A stretch of 64,000 nucleotides of DNA from Pelagerythrobacter marensis (GTDB taxonomy: Bacteria > Pseudomonadota > Alphaproteobacteria > Sphingomonadales > Sphingomonadaceae). The notes under the pieces were generated by a model that was given only the letters and a program-made list of their open reading frames with translations, had not been told where the DNA came from and ran no database searches. The position numbers and the translations under genes are program-made. Below are positions 40,270 through 49,483 of this stretch, one piece after another. Location of the stretch: contig NZ_CP144918.1 of assembly GCF_036700095.1 (NCBI RefSeq), positions 1,303,001-1,367,000 of the forward strand, read 5' to 3'. Each line of letters opens with the position of its first letter. Positions within the stretch are counted from its first letter, which is position 1.

Positions 40270-41598
40270 ATGCCGTCTCCCTCTGCCGATCGCCGTACCT
40301 TTCTCGCCGCCACCGGTTCCGCTTTCGCCGCGCTGGCCGCCAGCGGCTGCACCACCGCCACGATCGCCACCGGCGGGCAGGGCGGCGGCGCGGGCTACGG
40401 ACCGCTGCGGCGCGATCCGGCCGGGCTGATCGACCTGCCCGAAGGGTTCGGCTATCGCACGATTTCCCGGCTTGGCGAAACGATGAGCGACGGGTTCACC
40501 GTGCCCGATGCGGCCGACGGCATGGGCTGTTTCGACCTCGGCGGCGGCAAGCTGGCGCTGGTGCGCAATCACGAACTGGTCCCGGGCAAGGACGGCGGCG
40601 GCGTCACCGGGCCGGCGTTCGATACCGTGGGGAGGAGCCTGGTCCCGCTGCCGGGCGGGACGACGACGCTGGTGCTCGATGCCGAAACGCTGGCGGTGGA
40701 GCGGCAGTATCGCTCGCTCGCCGGGACGATCCGCAACTGTGCCGGCGGGGTCACGCCCTGGGGCAGCTGGCTGACGTGCGAGGAGGCGCCGGTGCGCGCC
40801 GACGGACGGATCAACCAGGATCACGGGTGGACGTTCGAAGTTCCGGCCGATGCACCCGGGCTGGTCGACCCGGTGCCGCTGAAGGCGATGGGCCGCTTCA
40901 ACCACGAGGCGGCCTGCGTCGATCCGGCGACGGGCATCGTTTACCAGACCGAGGATCGCGACGACAGCCTGCTCTATCGCTTCATCCCGGCGGTGCCGGG
41001 CAAGCTGGCCGAAGGCGGGCGTTTGCAGGCGCTGGCGATCGTCGACGCACCGGCCGATACGCGCAACTGGGCCGGGGCGCCCTGGCCGACGGGAAGTTGG
41101 GCCGCCGTGCGCTGGATCGATCTCGACGACGTGGAGGCGCCCGAAGACGACTTGCGCCAGCGCGGCGCCGCGGGCGGCGCGGCACTGTTCGCCCGCGGCG
41201 AGGGCATCCACATGGGCGAAGGCGAGCTGTATTTCTGCTGCACCAGCGGCGGCGCGGCCAGGCTGGGCCAGGTGTTCCGCCTGGTGCCCGGTCGGGGCGG
41301 CGCAGCGGACCGGCTGCAGCTGTTCTTCGAATCGACCAGCCCCGACCAGTTTAACTACGGCGACAACCTCACCGTCGGCCCCAACGGGCATCTGGTGGTG
41401 TGCGAAGATCAGTATACCGATGTCGTGACCAACCACTTGCGCGGGATCACCCCGGCCGGAGAGGCCTATCCGCTCGCTCTGCTGCACCTTCAGACCGAAT
41501 GGGCCGGGGCCTGCTTCTCCCCCGATGGCAAGACTCTGTTCGTCAACGCATACAGCCCCACGATGACGTTCGCGATCACCGGGCCGTGGCTTGCCTGA
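40270..41598 (+). CDS. PhoX-like (DUF839) exported phosphatase/hydrolase
   Basis: A 442-residue protein with a twin-arginine type signal (ADRRTFLAATGSAFAALAASGC; the Cys also suggests a lipobox). The DUF839 region includes LIDLPEGFGYRTISRLGETMSDGF, NHELVPG, CAGGVTPWGSWLTCEE, GRFNHEAACVDP, YQTEDRDDSLLYRF and DNLTVGPNGHLVVCED, a beta-propeller pattern seen in PhoX, a Ca/Fe-dependent alkaline phosphatase of the periplasm. The protein is shorter than classical PhoX, so phosphatase activity is inferred. The upstream Pho box agrees. Confidence 0.83.
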   Translation: MPSPSADRRTFLAATGSAFAALAASGCTTATIATGGQGGGAGYGPLRRDPAGLIDLPEGFGYRTISRLGETMSDGFTVPDAADGMGCFDLGGGKLALVRNHELVPGKDGGGVTGPAFDTVGRSLVPLPGGTTTLVLDAETLAVERQYRSLAGTIRNCAGGVTPWGSWLTCEEAPVRADGRINQDHGWTFEVPADAPGLVDPVPLKAMGRFNHEAACVDPATGIVYQTEDRDDSLLYRFIPAVPGKLAEGGRLQALAIVDAPADTRNWAGAPWPTGSWAAVRWIDLDDVEAPEDDLRQRGAAGGAALFARGEGIHMGEGELYFCCTSGGAARLGQVFRLVPGRGGAADRLQLFFESTSPDQFNYGDNLTVGPNGHLVVCEDQYTDVVTNHLRGITPAGEAYPLALLHLQTEWAGACFSPDGKTLFVNAYSPTMTFAITGPWLA

Positions 41599-41671
41599 AA
41601 CGGGCGCGCGGCTTCGGTTGCGACAGCGATAGCGGCTTGTCCGCCGCCCCCGGCGGCTGCATGAACGGGCG

Positions 41672-42235
41672 ATGTCGTCGCTGTTCTTCGCCTTCGTCGC
41701 CGTGCTGTTGGGAACGCTCGGCGGCCGCGACCAGCTGATCGTGGCGCAGGTTTCCGGCGCATCGCAGCGCGGGCCCGGCGTGCTCTGCGCCGCGATTGCC
41801 AGCGCGACGCTGTCCGCGCTTGCAATGGCGCTCGCGGGGCAGGCCGTTGCGGGAATCCTGCCGGGGCCGGGCAAGACGATGCTGGTCGCCATCGCTCTGC
41901 TGTTTGCCGCGCTCGAGCTGGCCTGGCCGGTGCGGCAGGCCAAGGCGAAGGAGCCGAGCCGGTCGGTCGCGGCGATCGCGATCGTGCTCGTGGCCCGGCA
42001 ATTCGGCGATGGCGCGCGGTTTCTGGTCTTTGCCGTCGCGGCGGCCACCGGGGCGCCGCTGCTGGCGGGTATGGGCGGGGCGGTGGGGGGCATCCTCGCG
42101 CTGGCGGCGGGATGGGCCCTGGGGGAAAACGACCTGGCGCGCCTCCCCTTGCGTCCGTTGCGCGTGGCGCTGGCGGCGATAACGCTGCTGGCAGCAATCG
42201 TGATCGGCCTGGATGCGCGGGGAATTGTCGATTGA
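41672..42235 (+). CDS. TMEM165/GDT1-like membrane protein, motif-degenerate
   Basis: A 187-residue protein with six predicted membrane helices in two repeats, the architecture of UPF0016/GDT1 cation transporters. The two family motifs (E-x-G-D-K-[TS]) appear degenerate: LLGTLGGRDQLIVAQ in the first half and VARQFGDGARFLVFA in the second. Assignment to the family is therefore tentative, and transport of Mn2+ or Ca2+ cannot be claimed. It lies between the phoX-like and dps genes. Confidence 0.6.
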   Translation: MSSLFFAFVAVLLGTLGGRDQLIVAQVSGASQRGPGVLCAAIASATLSALAMALAGQAVAGILPGPGKTMLVAIALLFAALELAWPVRQAKAKEPSRSVAAIAIVLVARQFGDGARFLVFAVAAATGAPLLAGMGGAVGGILALAAGWALGENDLARLPLRPLRVALAAITLLAAIVIGLDARGIVD

Positions 42236-42292
42236 TCGCCTTTTGCGATCACAGCGTCAGTCAGATTTGGCGAAACCGATCCCGGCTTCGTC

Positions 42293-42309
42293 CGTTCGTA
42301 AGCCGAACG
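42293..42309. promoter_or_regulatory. 17-bp palindrome cgttcg-N5-cgaacg before dps
   Basis: Inverted repeat 26 bases before the dps start. It overlaps the end of a loose match to an EcfG-type stress promoter (gaaac, 16 bases, cgtt). Either a repressor site or a 5'UTR hairpin is possible. Confidence 0.3.
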
Positions 42310-42335
42310 TTGAATTCAGCAAGGAGGGTACATTT

Positions 42336-42797
42336 ATGAGCAAGACCGGCGACAATTCGAAGAAGGCATTGGTCGACGCGCTGAACGGGGCGCTGGCCGA
42401 TACGCTGGCGCTTTACGTCAAGACCAAGAATTTTCACTGGCACGTTGCCGGTCCGCGCTTTCGCGACCTCCACCTGCTGTTCGACGAGCAGGCGGCCCAG
42501 CTTATCGGCACGGTCGACCTGATCGGCGAGCGGGTGCGCAAGATCGGCGAACGGACGCTGACCTCGATCGGCTCGATCGCCACGGCGACCGGCGTTGCCG
42601 ACCAGGACGATACCTCGATCGATGCCGACAAGATGGTGGCGGAACTGCGCGACGATAACCGCAAGCTGCACGAACGCCTCAATCAGGTGAAGGAAGCGGC
42701 GGAAGAGGTGGGCGACAATGCCACCAGCGGGATCGTCGACGACTGGATCGACCAGACCGAAGAACGCATCTGGTTCCTTGCCCAGACGCTGAAGTAA
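42336..42797 (+). CDS. dps: Dps-family DNA-protection ferritin
   Basis: Dps forms a 12-mer that oxidises and stores iron with H2O2 and protects DNA. The 153-residue protein has the inter-subunit ferroxidase site: His in KNFHWHVAG and Asp/Glu in LHLLFDEQAAQL. The rest fits the four-helix fold (LIGERVRKIGERTLTSIGSIA, LHERLNQVKEAAEEVGDNATSGIVDDWIDQTEERIWFLAQTL). A full Shine-Dalgarno aaggaggg precedes the ATG at 42336. A terminator follows. Confidence 0.95.
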   Translation: MSKTGDNSKKALVDALNGALADTLALYVKTKNFHWHVAGPRFRDLHLLFDEQAAQLIGTVDLIGERVRKIGERTLTSIGSIATATGVADQDDTSIDADKMVAELRDDNRKLHERLNQVKEAAEEVGDNATSGIVDDWIDQTEERIWFLAQTLK

Positions 42798-42818
42798 AAA
42801 CATCGAAATTTTATGGCG

Positions 42819-42853
42819 AAAGCCCGTCGCGGCGCTTGGCCGCGGCGGGCTTT
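42819..42853 (+). terminator. Terminator between dps and pgl
   Basis: aaagcccg-t-cgcggc ... gccgcg-g-cgggcttt: a long stem with flanking A and T runs, beginning 22 bases after the dps stop codon. The A/T symmetry makes it potentially bidirectional. Confidence 0.8.
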
Positions 42854-42870
42854 ATGCTATTCGCTCGCGC

Positions 42871-43491
42871 GTGACCGATGTTGCACTGATCGAAGACGCC
42901 GACGACGATCGGGTCGCCGACTGGCTGGGCGATCGGCTCGGCTCCGCGCTTGCGGCGGAAGACGGGACGGTGGCGGTCACTGTCCCCGGCGGCTCGACTC
43001 CGTTCCCGATCCTCGAGCGGCTGGCCGCGCGCGGGCTGGACTGGTCGCGCGTCTGCGTGTGGCCGGGCGACGACCGTATCGTGGCGGAAGATCATCCGGC
43101 CAGCAACACCGGCCGCATCCGCGCCGCGCTGGAGCCGTTGGGCGCGCGGATCGTCCCGCTCGCCGAAGGTGCACAGCCGCCGCGCTTTGCGATTGCATGG
43201 CTGGGCATGGGGGCGGATGGGCACATTGCCTCGCTGTTTCCCAACACCGACCCCAGGGCGGACGATCCGGTGCCGGTGCGGCGGCTGACCCCCGATCCCC
43301 TGCCGCCCGAGGCGCCGTTCGACCGGGTGACCCTGACCATCCCCGCTTTGCTGGCGAGCGACGAGATCATGTTCGTCATACGCGGCGCGGAAAAGCGCGC
43401 GGTGTTCGAAGCGGCCATGCGCGGCGCGCACGATCTGCCCGTGGCGCGCCTGCTGTCCGCTGCGAGGCAGCCGGTAACGTGCTTCGCCTGA
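42871..43491 (+). CDS. pgl: 6-phosphogluconolactonase
   Basis: Hydrolyses 6-phosphogluconolactone in the oxidative pentose-phosphate/Entner-Doudoroff route. The 206-residue protein has the family motifs TVAVTVPGGSTPFPILERLA, VCVWPGDDRIVAEDHPASNTGRI, WLGMGADGHIASLFPNTDP and LTIPALLASDEIMFVIRGAEKRAVFEAA. The start is GTG 42871. zwf and edd, its usual partners, are not adjacent. The Nudix gene begins within its last 13 bases. Confidence 0.92.
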   Translation: MTDVALIEDADDDRVADWLGDRLGSALAAEDGTVAVTVPGGSTPFPILERLAARGLDWSRVCVWPGDDRIVAEDHPASNTGRIRAALEPLGARIVPLAEGAQPPRFAIAWLGMGADGHIASLFPNTDPRADDPVPVRRLTPDPLPPEAPFDRVTLTIPALLASDEIMFVIRGAEKRAVFEAAMRGAHDLPVARLLSAARQPVTCFA

Positions 43492-43946
43492 TCCCCCCTC
43501 CGGCGCACCGCTTCGCGCTGCGTCTGGCCCATGCGGTGCGCAAGCGGTGGTGGCGCATCGCGCGGCCGGAGCTGGAAAGCTGCGCGGTTATCGCCAGCGA
43601 CATCGATGGCCGCCTGCTGCTGGTTCGGCTCAGCTATGGCGCGGGAAACTGGGCGTTCCCCTCGGGCGGCGTGCGCCGGGGGGAAACGCCCGAGGACGCG
43701 GCGCGGCGCGAGCTGCGCGATGAAACCGGATGCCGGGCGCACGCCATGGCGCTGCTCGGCGTGCGCAACGAGAACCTGCACGGCGCCGCGAACCGGCTCC
43801 ATATTTTCGCAACGCATGTGTCCGATCATCCCCGGCCCGACCGGCGGGAGGTGGTGGAGGCACGGTTCTTCCCGCCGCATTCGCTGCCCGAACCGCTCGA
43901 CGCGCGCACCCGGCTCAAGATCGGCCTCTGGCGCAATCGGTCATAG
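43479..43946 (+). CDS. Nudix hydrolase
   Basis: A 155-residue protein with a clear Nudix box: GGVRRGETPEDAARRELRDETG (about 68-89), coordinating Mg2+ for pyrophosphate cleavage. The N-terminus is basic (RFALRLAHAVRKRWWRI). The substrate is unknown. Start GTG 43479 overlaps pgl by 13 bases, suggesting translational coupling. The end overlaps dinB (opposite strand) by six bases. Confidence 0.88.
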   Translation: MLRLIPPPAHRFALRLAHAVRKRWWRIARPELESCAVIASDIDGRLLLVRLSYGAGNWAFPSGGVRRGETPEDAARRELRDETGCRAHAMALLGVRNENLHGAANRLHIFATHVSDHPRPDRREVVEARFFPPHSLPEPLDARTRLKIGLWRNRS

Positions 43947-45071
43947 CAGCGAGAGCTGTGCGGTATCCTGCGACCGGTCCTCGCGCGCCGGGCCGCCCCG
44001 GTCGAGGTTGGACAGCGTCAGCCCCATCAGCCGGATCGGCAGCGGCAGCGGGAGCAGGGTGTCGAGCAGCTCGTGCCCGAGCTGCGCGAACTCCCGCTTG
44101 TCGGCGACAGTGCGCGGGAGGCTGCGCGACCGGGTGACGATGCGAAAATCGGTGTACTTCATCTTCAGCGTGACGGTCCGCCCCCTGGCACCGGTCCGCT
44201 CTATGCTGTCCCATACGATGTCGACGATCGCGTCGAGCGCCTCGCGCAGCGCGTGGCCGGAGGAGATGTCCTCGCCGTAGGTACGCTCGCCGCCGACCGA
44301 CTTGCGGATGCGGTTGGCCCGCACCGGGCGCAAGTCGACACCGCGCGCGGCGCGATAGAGGTAGTCGGCAAAACTGCCGAAATGCCTGCGCAGGAAAGCG
44401 ATATCCTTCGCCGCCAGGTCCGCCCCCGTCTCGATCCCCAGCCGGGCCATCTTTTCCGCGCCTTTCGGCCCGACCCCGTGGAACCGGCGGACCGGCAGAG
44501 TGGCGACGAACGCCGCGCCTTCGCCGGGGCGGATCACGCACAGACCATCAGGCTTGTTCTGGTCGCTGGCGATCTTGGCCAGGAACTTGTTGTAGGAAAC
44601 GCCCGCGCTGGCCGTCAGGCCGGTCTGTTCGCGGATCGCGGCCCGGATGCGCTGCGCGATCCGTGTCGCCGAGCCGATCCCGTGCAGGTCTTCGGTCACG
44701 TCGAGGTAGGCTTCGTCGAGGCTGAGCGGTTCGACGTGCGGGGTGTAGTGGCGGAAGATCGCGCGAATCTCCTGCGAGACCTGTTTGTAGACTTCGAACC
44801 GGTGGCGGACGAATATCAGGTCGGGGCACAGGCGCTTTGCCGTGACCGACGGCATCGCGCTGCGGACGCCGAACTTGCGTGCCTCGTAACTGGCCGCGGC
44901 GACCACGCCGCGCCCGCCCGCTCCGCCGACCGCGACCGGCTTGCCGCGCAATTCGGGGTGGTCGCGCTGCTCGACGCTGGCGAAGAAGGCATCCATGTCG
45001 ACGTGGATGATCTTGCGCAGGCCCTGCGCTTCGTCGGCGTCGCCGTCGCTGTCGTCCATCGTCACGTCCAT
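43941..45071 (-). CDS. dinB: DNA polymerase IV (Y family)
   Basis: An error-prone translesion polymerase. The 376-residue protein has the catalytic motifs IIHVDMDAFFASVEQRDHPEL and EPLSLDEAYLDVTEDL (metal-binding Asp and Glu), the steric/finger segment VVAAASYEARKFGVRSAMPS, HhH region (LPVRRFHGVGPKGAEKMARLGIETGADLA) and the little-finger domain (SVGGERTYGEDISS, GRTVTLKMKYTDFRIVTRSRSLP). It ends QLSLL, a perfect beta-clamp binding peptide (QLSLF type). The start is 45071 or 45059. Confidence 0.94.
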   Translation of the reverse strand: MDVTMDDSDGDADEAQGLRKIIHVDMDAFFASVEQRDHPELRGKPVAVGGAGGRGVVAAASYEARKFGVRSAMPSVTAKRLCPDLIFVRHRFEVYKQVSQEIRAIFRHYTPHVEPLSLDEAYLDVTEDLHGIGSATRIAQRIRAAIREQTGLTASAGVSYNKFLAKIASDQNKPDGLCVIRPGEGAAFVATLPVRRFHGVGPKGAEKMARLGIETGADLAAKDIAFLRRHFGSFADYLYRAARGVDLRPVRANRIRKSVGGERTYGEDISSGHALREALDAIVDIVWDSIERTGARGRTVTLKMKYTDFRIVTRSRSLPRTVADKREFAQLGHELLDTLLPLPLPIRLMGLTLSNLDRGGPAREDRSQDTAQLSLL

Positions 45072-45135
45072 TCGGTGCAGATTACGCCACCGGGTTGCAA
45101 AGCGGAACCGTTCGCAGCAGAGGCATCTTGTGCAG

Positions 45136-46410
45136 ATGCGAAATCGAACCATGGCCGGCGACGAGTCCGAAGTCCGGCGGCATTCCAGCCTCGCGGGGCG
45201 CGCCCCGATCGGGGAGCGCGAGCTGATCTGGATGATGGCCCTGCTGATGGCGCTCAACGCCTTCGGCATCGACGCGATTCTGCCCGCGCTCGACGATCTT
45301 GCGCGCGATTTCGGGGCGAGCGGCAACGACCGGCAGTTCGTGGTCGGGGTTTACCTGCTCGCGAGCGGGGTGGGGACCCTTCTGCCCGGCAGCTTCGCCG
45401 ACCGATTCGGCCGGCGGCCGATCCTGTTCGTGGCGCTGGGCGCCTATATCCTGCTGTCGATCGCCTGCGCGCTGGCCACCTCGTTCGCGATGCTGGTGGC
45501 CCTGCGCGCCGTGCAGGGCATCTTCGCCGCCGGCATCATCGCCCTGCCGCCCGCGATCATCCGCGACCGGGTGGGCGGCGACCGCATGGCCCGGATGATG
45601 AGCCTGATCTTCGTCATCTTCCTGCTCGTCCCCGCGATCGCGCCCAGCATCGGGCAGGGGATCGTCGCGGTCATGGGCGATTGGCGGTGGATCTTCGGCG
45701 CGATGGCCGCGCTGGGGATCGGAATGACGGCCTGGGTCTATTTCCGCCTGCCGGAGACGCTCCACGCCGCCGACCGGCAGGAAATCCGCCTGAAGCCGAT
45801 CGTGCGCAACATGACCAGCGCGGTGACGCTGCGCGCGACGATCGGATATACGCTGGGCAGCGCGTTGGTGTTCGGCGGCCTGTTCGGGTTCATCAATTCC
45901 AGCCAGCAGCTGATCGGCGAGGCGTTCGGGGCGGGCGACGCCTTCCCGATGATTTTCGCGATCTGTGCGGCCTGCATGGCGGTGTCGAACTGGTCCAATT
46001 CGCGCATCGTCGAACGCTTCGGCGCGCGCCGCGTCAGCCATGTCGCGCTGTTCGCCTTCATCGCCGTGGCAGCCGCGCAGCTGTGGTTCGCCAGCCAGCC
46101 GGACGAAAGCCTGTGGACCTTCGTTCCCCTGATGGCCGCGAACATGAGCCTGCTGGGCTTCATCGGCGCCAATTTCGGATCGATCGCAATGCAGCCGTTC
46201 GGCCATATCGCGGGCGCGGCCTCGTCCGCCCAGGGGTTCCTGCGGATGACCAGCGGTGCCGCGCTGGGCGGGTTCATCGGCTATGCCTACGACGGCACGG
46301 CGCGCCCGCTCGCGCTCGCGCTGCTGGCGACGGCCGTGCTGAGCCTGCTGTTCGTGCTGTTCAGCGAGAAGGGCGAACTGTTCGGCCCGCCGGTGCCCGA
46401 CGAGGATTGA
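45136..46410 (+). CDS. Bcr/CflA-type MFS drug exporter
   Basis: A 424-residue major facilitator with 12 helices. Features are LIWMMALLMALNAFGIDAILPALDDLARDF (the Bcr/CflA N-terminal signature with the membrane-embedded Asp), GTLLPGSFADRFGRRPILF (motif A), and LRAVQGIFAAGIIALPPAIIRDRVGG (motif C-like region). The substrate is unknown; family members export small drugs, dipeptides or sulfonamides. ATG 45136 and 45151 are both possible. It is divergent from dinB. Confidence 0.88.
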   Translation: MRNRTMAGDESEVRRHSSLAGRAPIGERELIWMMALLMALNAFGIDAILPALDDLARDFGASGNDRQFVVGVYLLASGVGTLLPGSFADRFGRRPILFVALGAYILLSIACALATSFAMLVALRAVQGIFAAGIIALPPAIIRDRVGGDRMARMMSLIFVIFLLVPAIAPSIGQGIVAVMGDWRWIFGAMAALGIGMTAWVYFRLPETLHAADRQEIRLKPIVRNMTSAVTLRATIGYTLGSALVFGGLFGFINSSQQLIGEAFGAGDAFPMIFAICAACMAVSNWSNSRIVERFGARRVSHVALFAFIAVAAAQLWFASQPDESLWTFVPLMAANMSLLGFIGANFGSIAMQPFGHIAGAASSAQGFLRMTSGAALGGFIGYAYDGTARPLALALLATAVLSLLFVLFSEKGELFGPPVPDED

Positions 46411-46437
46411 GCCGGACGGGGGAGCGCGCCGGCGAGC

Positions 46438-48333
46438 CTATTCGCCGGCCGGTTCCACCACTGCCAGCACTGCCTCCACCTGGACCTGTGCGCCCTCGCT
46501 CGCCGAAAGCGCGGTCACCGTGCCGTCGAACGGCGCGGTCAGCGCGTGTTCCATCTTCATCGCTTCGAGCACCATCAGCCGCTGGCCCGCGGTGACCGTG
46601 TCGCCTTCGGCAACGTCGACCGCGATCACTTTGCCCGGCATCGGCGCCAGGATGGCACCATCGGCGGCGGAGGCCGTCGCTTCGCCCAGCACGCGCGGCG
46701 TATCGAAGGCGAAGGCGTTGCCATCCTCGAACACGACGATCCGCTGGGCGGCTGTCTCGGCCATGCCCAGGGCATGGGCATCCATGATGTCGATGCTGCG
46801 CGTTTCCCCGTCGTGCACGACGGCGACGGGCGCGCGCGATTCGGCGTTGAGGCGCAGGCCGTCGATCCACAGCCACGGCGCCGCCTCGTCCGGCGCCGCC
46901 TCGCTGCTGCCGTCGACGGCCATCCGCGCGATCGCGGCCTCGCGCCAGGCGAGTTCGCTGGGCTGCGGCCGCGCGACGAGATCGTCGATCCGATCGCCGA
47001 TGAAATTGGTCGTCGCCGTCCCGGCACGAAATTCCTCCGCGTCGAGGCAGCGGGCGAGGAAGGCGGCATTGGTGCGAACCGGCCAGACCCGCACGTCGCG
47101 CGTGCCCTCCAGCAGCATGTCGATGGCCTCGTCGCGGTCCTCGCCCCGCGCGATCAGCTTGGCGATCATCGGGTCGTAGAAGGGCGAGACCGTGTCGTCG
47201 GGCACGACGCCGGTGTCCACCCGCAGCCGATCGTGGGGCAGTTCGAACAAGTCGAGATCGCCGGTGGAGGGCAGGAAGCCGCTGACCGGATCTTCCGCAT
47301 AGAGCCGCGCCTCCATCGCCCACCCGTCGATCGACAGCTCATCCTGCTTGAGCGGGATCGGCTCGCCGCTCGCGACGCGCAGCTGCCATTCGACCAGGTC
47401 GACGCCGGTGATCTCCTCGGTCACCGGGTGTTCGACCTGCAGGCGGGTGTTCATTTCCATGAAGAAGATGCGATCGGCGCGCAGCCCCTCGCTGGCGTCG
47501 GCGATGAATTCGATCGTGCCCGCACCCTCGTAATCGACGGCCTTGGCGGCACGCACGGCGGCGGCGCAGATTTCGGCGCGCGTCGCCTCGTCCATGCCCG
47601 GCGCGGGCGCTTCCTCGATCACTTTCTGGTGGCGCCGCTGGAGCGAACAGTCGCGTTCGAACAAGTGGACGACATTGCCGTGGCTGTCGCCGAACACCTG
47701 CACCTCGATATGGCGCGGGGTGGTGATCCATTTTTCCAGCAGCACTTCGTCGTTGGAAAAGCTGGCCTTGGCCTCGCGGCGGCAGGATTCGAGCGCCGCC
47801 TCGAAGTCCAGGGCTGCATCGACCTTGCGCATCCCCTTGCCGCCGCCGCCCGCGACGGCCTTTATCAACACCGGATAACCGATCGCGTCGGCTTCGGTCT
47901 TGAGACGTTCGGGCGACTGGTCCTCCCCCTCGTAACCGGGGGTGACCGGCACGCCCGCCTCGCGCATCAGTTTCTTGGCCGCATCCTTCAGGCCCATCGC
48001 CTCGATGCTCGACGGCTTCGGGCCGACCCAGATCAGGCCCGCGTCGATCACGGCCTGCGCAAAACCGGCGTTTTCCGACAGGAAACCGTATCCGGGATGG
48101 ATCGCCTGCGCGCCGGTCTGCCTTGCGGCGGCGATGATTCGCTCCCCGACGAGGTAGCTTTCGGTTGCCGGGGCAGGGCCGATCGGCACCGCCTCGTCGG
48201 CCTGGCGAACGTGCAAGGCCTGTGCGTCGGCATCGGAATAGACCGCGACGGTCGCGATATTCATTTCCCGCGCAGTGCGAATGATGCGGCAGGCAATCTC
48301 GCCGCGATTGGCGATCAGGAGCTTGGTGATCAT
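46438..48333 (-). CDS. Acyl-CoA carboxylase biotin-containing alpha subunit
   Basis: A 631-residue fusion of biotin carboxylase (about 1-445: LLIANRGEIACRIIRTAREMNIATVAVYSD, LIKAVAGGGGKGMRKV, MEMNTRLQVEHPVTEEITGVDLVEWQL), a bridging domain and a C-terminal biotin-carrier domain with the lipoyl-like EAMKMEH where Lys is biotinylated. It carboxylates propionyl-, acetyl- or methylcrotonyl-CoA together with a beta subunit not in the window. ATG 48333 was chosen; GTG 48339 adds two residues. Confidence 0.92.
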   Translation of the reverse strand: MITKLLIANRGEIACRIIRTAREMNIATVAVYSDADAQALHVRQADEAVPIGPAPATESYLVGERIIAAARQTGAQAIHPGYGFLSENAGFAQAVIDAGLIWVGPKPSSIEAMGLKDAAKKLMREAGVPVTPGYEGEDQSPERLKTEADAIGYPVLIKAVAGGGGKGMRKVDAALDFEAALESCRREAKASFSNDEVLLEKWITTPRHIEVQVFGDSHGNVVHLFERDCSLQRRHQKVIEEAPAPGMDEATRAEICAAAVRAAKAVDYEGAGTIEFIADASEGLRADRIFFMEMNTRLQVEHPVTEEITGVDLVEWQLRVASGEPIPLKQDELSIDGWAMEARLYAEDPVSGFLPSTGDLDLFELPHDRLRVDTGVVPDDTVSPFYDPMIAKLIARGEDRDEAIDMLLEGTRDVRVWPVRTNAAFLARCLDAEEFRAGTATTNFIGDRIDDLVARPQPSELAWREAAIARMAVDGSSEAAPDEAAPWLWIDGLRLNAESRAPVAVVHDGETRSIDIMDAHALGMAETAAQRIVVFEDGNAFAFDTPRVLGEATASAADGAILAPMPGKVIAVDVAEGDTVTAGQRLMVLEAMKMEHALTAPFDGTVTALSASEGAQVQVEAVLAVVEPAGE

Positions 48334-48381
48334 GGGCACGCTCGCTAGCCCAATTCTTTCGCCAATGCGAGGCGCGAAGCG

Positions 48382-49473
48382 TCATTCGTCGTCGGGCAGC
48401 GGGTCCATCGGCGGCTTGGCGATCGGGCCGGCCATGCGCACGTCGATCAGGATCGACCCGCGGGTCCATTCGGGCATCGCATCCGGTTCGGGCGGACGGT
48501 TCTTCAGCGCTTCCCAGAACGCCCCGGCGATATGTCCGGCCTTCTCGCGCCGGCCGATCGTCACCCGGCGATCCCAGGCTGCCGGGCCGCGGGCGCGGAC
48601 CTCGCGCCCGATCGCGCCGTATATGCGGGCCGCCGCGAGCACGGCCCAGCGGCTGCGGAAGGGCAGGCGCGCGACGCCCAGCCTGGCCGCGGCCTCGTGC
48701 CGTTCCATGTGGCCGACGAGCCGCGCGGCCATTGCCGCCAGTTCGCCCCGGTGGTGCGGCTTCATGTGCTGGCCCGGTTCGATATCCTGTTCCACCAGCC
48801 ATTCGATCGGCAGGTAACAGCGGTCGGCCGCATCGTCCTCGGCAATGTCGCGCGCGATATTGGAAAGCTGGAAGGCGATGCCCAGGTCGCAGGCCCGGTC
48901 CAGCGTCTCGCTGTCGCTGCCGGGCACGCCCATCACCACCGCCATCATGACCCCGACCGCGCCCGCCACGTGATAGCAATAGCGCGCCAGGTCCGCGTCG
49001 GTGCGCGGGCGCCAGCCCAGCGCGTCCAGCTCGAAACCCATGATAACGTCTTCGGCCATTTCGCGGGTCAGGCCGCATTCGCGGGCGACGAGGCCGAAGG
49101 CGTCGAAGGCCGGTTCGGCCGTCGGCAGGCCGTCGAACGCGCGCCCGGTCAGCAGCCGGATGGCGCGCAGCCGCTTGCCGGCATCGCCGAGGTCCTGGGG
49201 CGGATGGCCTTCCGGCGGCCGGCCGTGATCCTGCCCGTCGGCGAGATCGTCGCAGCGCCGGCACCAGGCGTAGAGCAGCCAGACCCGTTCGCGCGTCTCC
49301 CGGTCGAACAGCATGCTGGCGGTGTGAAAGCTGCGCGAACCCTGCTCTATCGCTTCGCGGGCCCGCTCGACCAGCGCCTCGCGGCTGCGCCCGCCGCCTG
49401 GCTGGGCCGGGGTGGTGCGCAGGATGCGCGAGGGCGCGAGCATTCGCGGAACTATGCGGCGCGCCCGTGCCAT
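48382..49473 (-). CDS. crtB: Phytoene synthase
   Basis: Condenses two geranylgeranyl diphosphates to phytoene, the first carotenoid step. The 363-residue protein has the two Asp-rich Mg2+/diphosphate motifs (WLLYAWCRRCDDLAD and LSNIARDIAEDDAADRCYLP), and SFHTASMLFD at the N-terminus. A Pro-rich tail of about 30 residues is extra. aagggg six bases upstream supports ATG 49473. It follows the LOG-family gene by 10 bases, at the end of the crtY-crtI-(DUF559)-LOG-crtB series. Confidence 0.94.
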   Translation of the reverse strand: MARARRIVPRMLAPSRILRTTPAQPGGGRSREALVERAREAIEQGSRSFHTASMLFDRETRERVWLLYAWCRRCDDLADGQDHGRPPEGHPPQDLGDAGKRLRAIRLLTGRAFDGLPTAEPAFDAFGLVARECGLTREMAEDVIMGFELDALGWRPRTDADLARYCYHVAGAVGVMMAVVMGVPGSDSETLDRACDLGIAFQLSNIARDIAEDDAADRCYLPIEWLVEQDIEPGQHMKPHHRGELAAMAARLVGHMERHEAAARLGVARLPFRSRWAVLAAARIYGAIGREVRARGPAAWDRRVTIGRREKAGHIAGAFWEALKNRPPEPDAMPEWTRGSILIDVRMAGPIAKPPMDPLPDDE

Positions 49474-49483
49474 CAGCGCCCCT

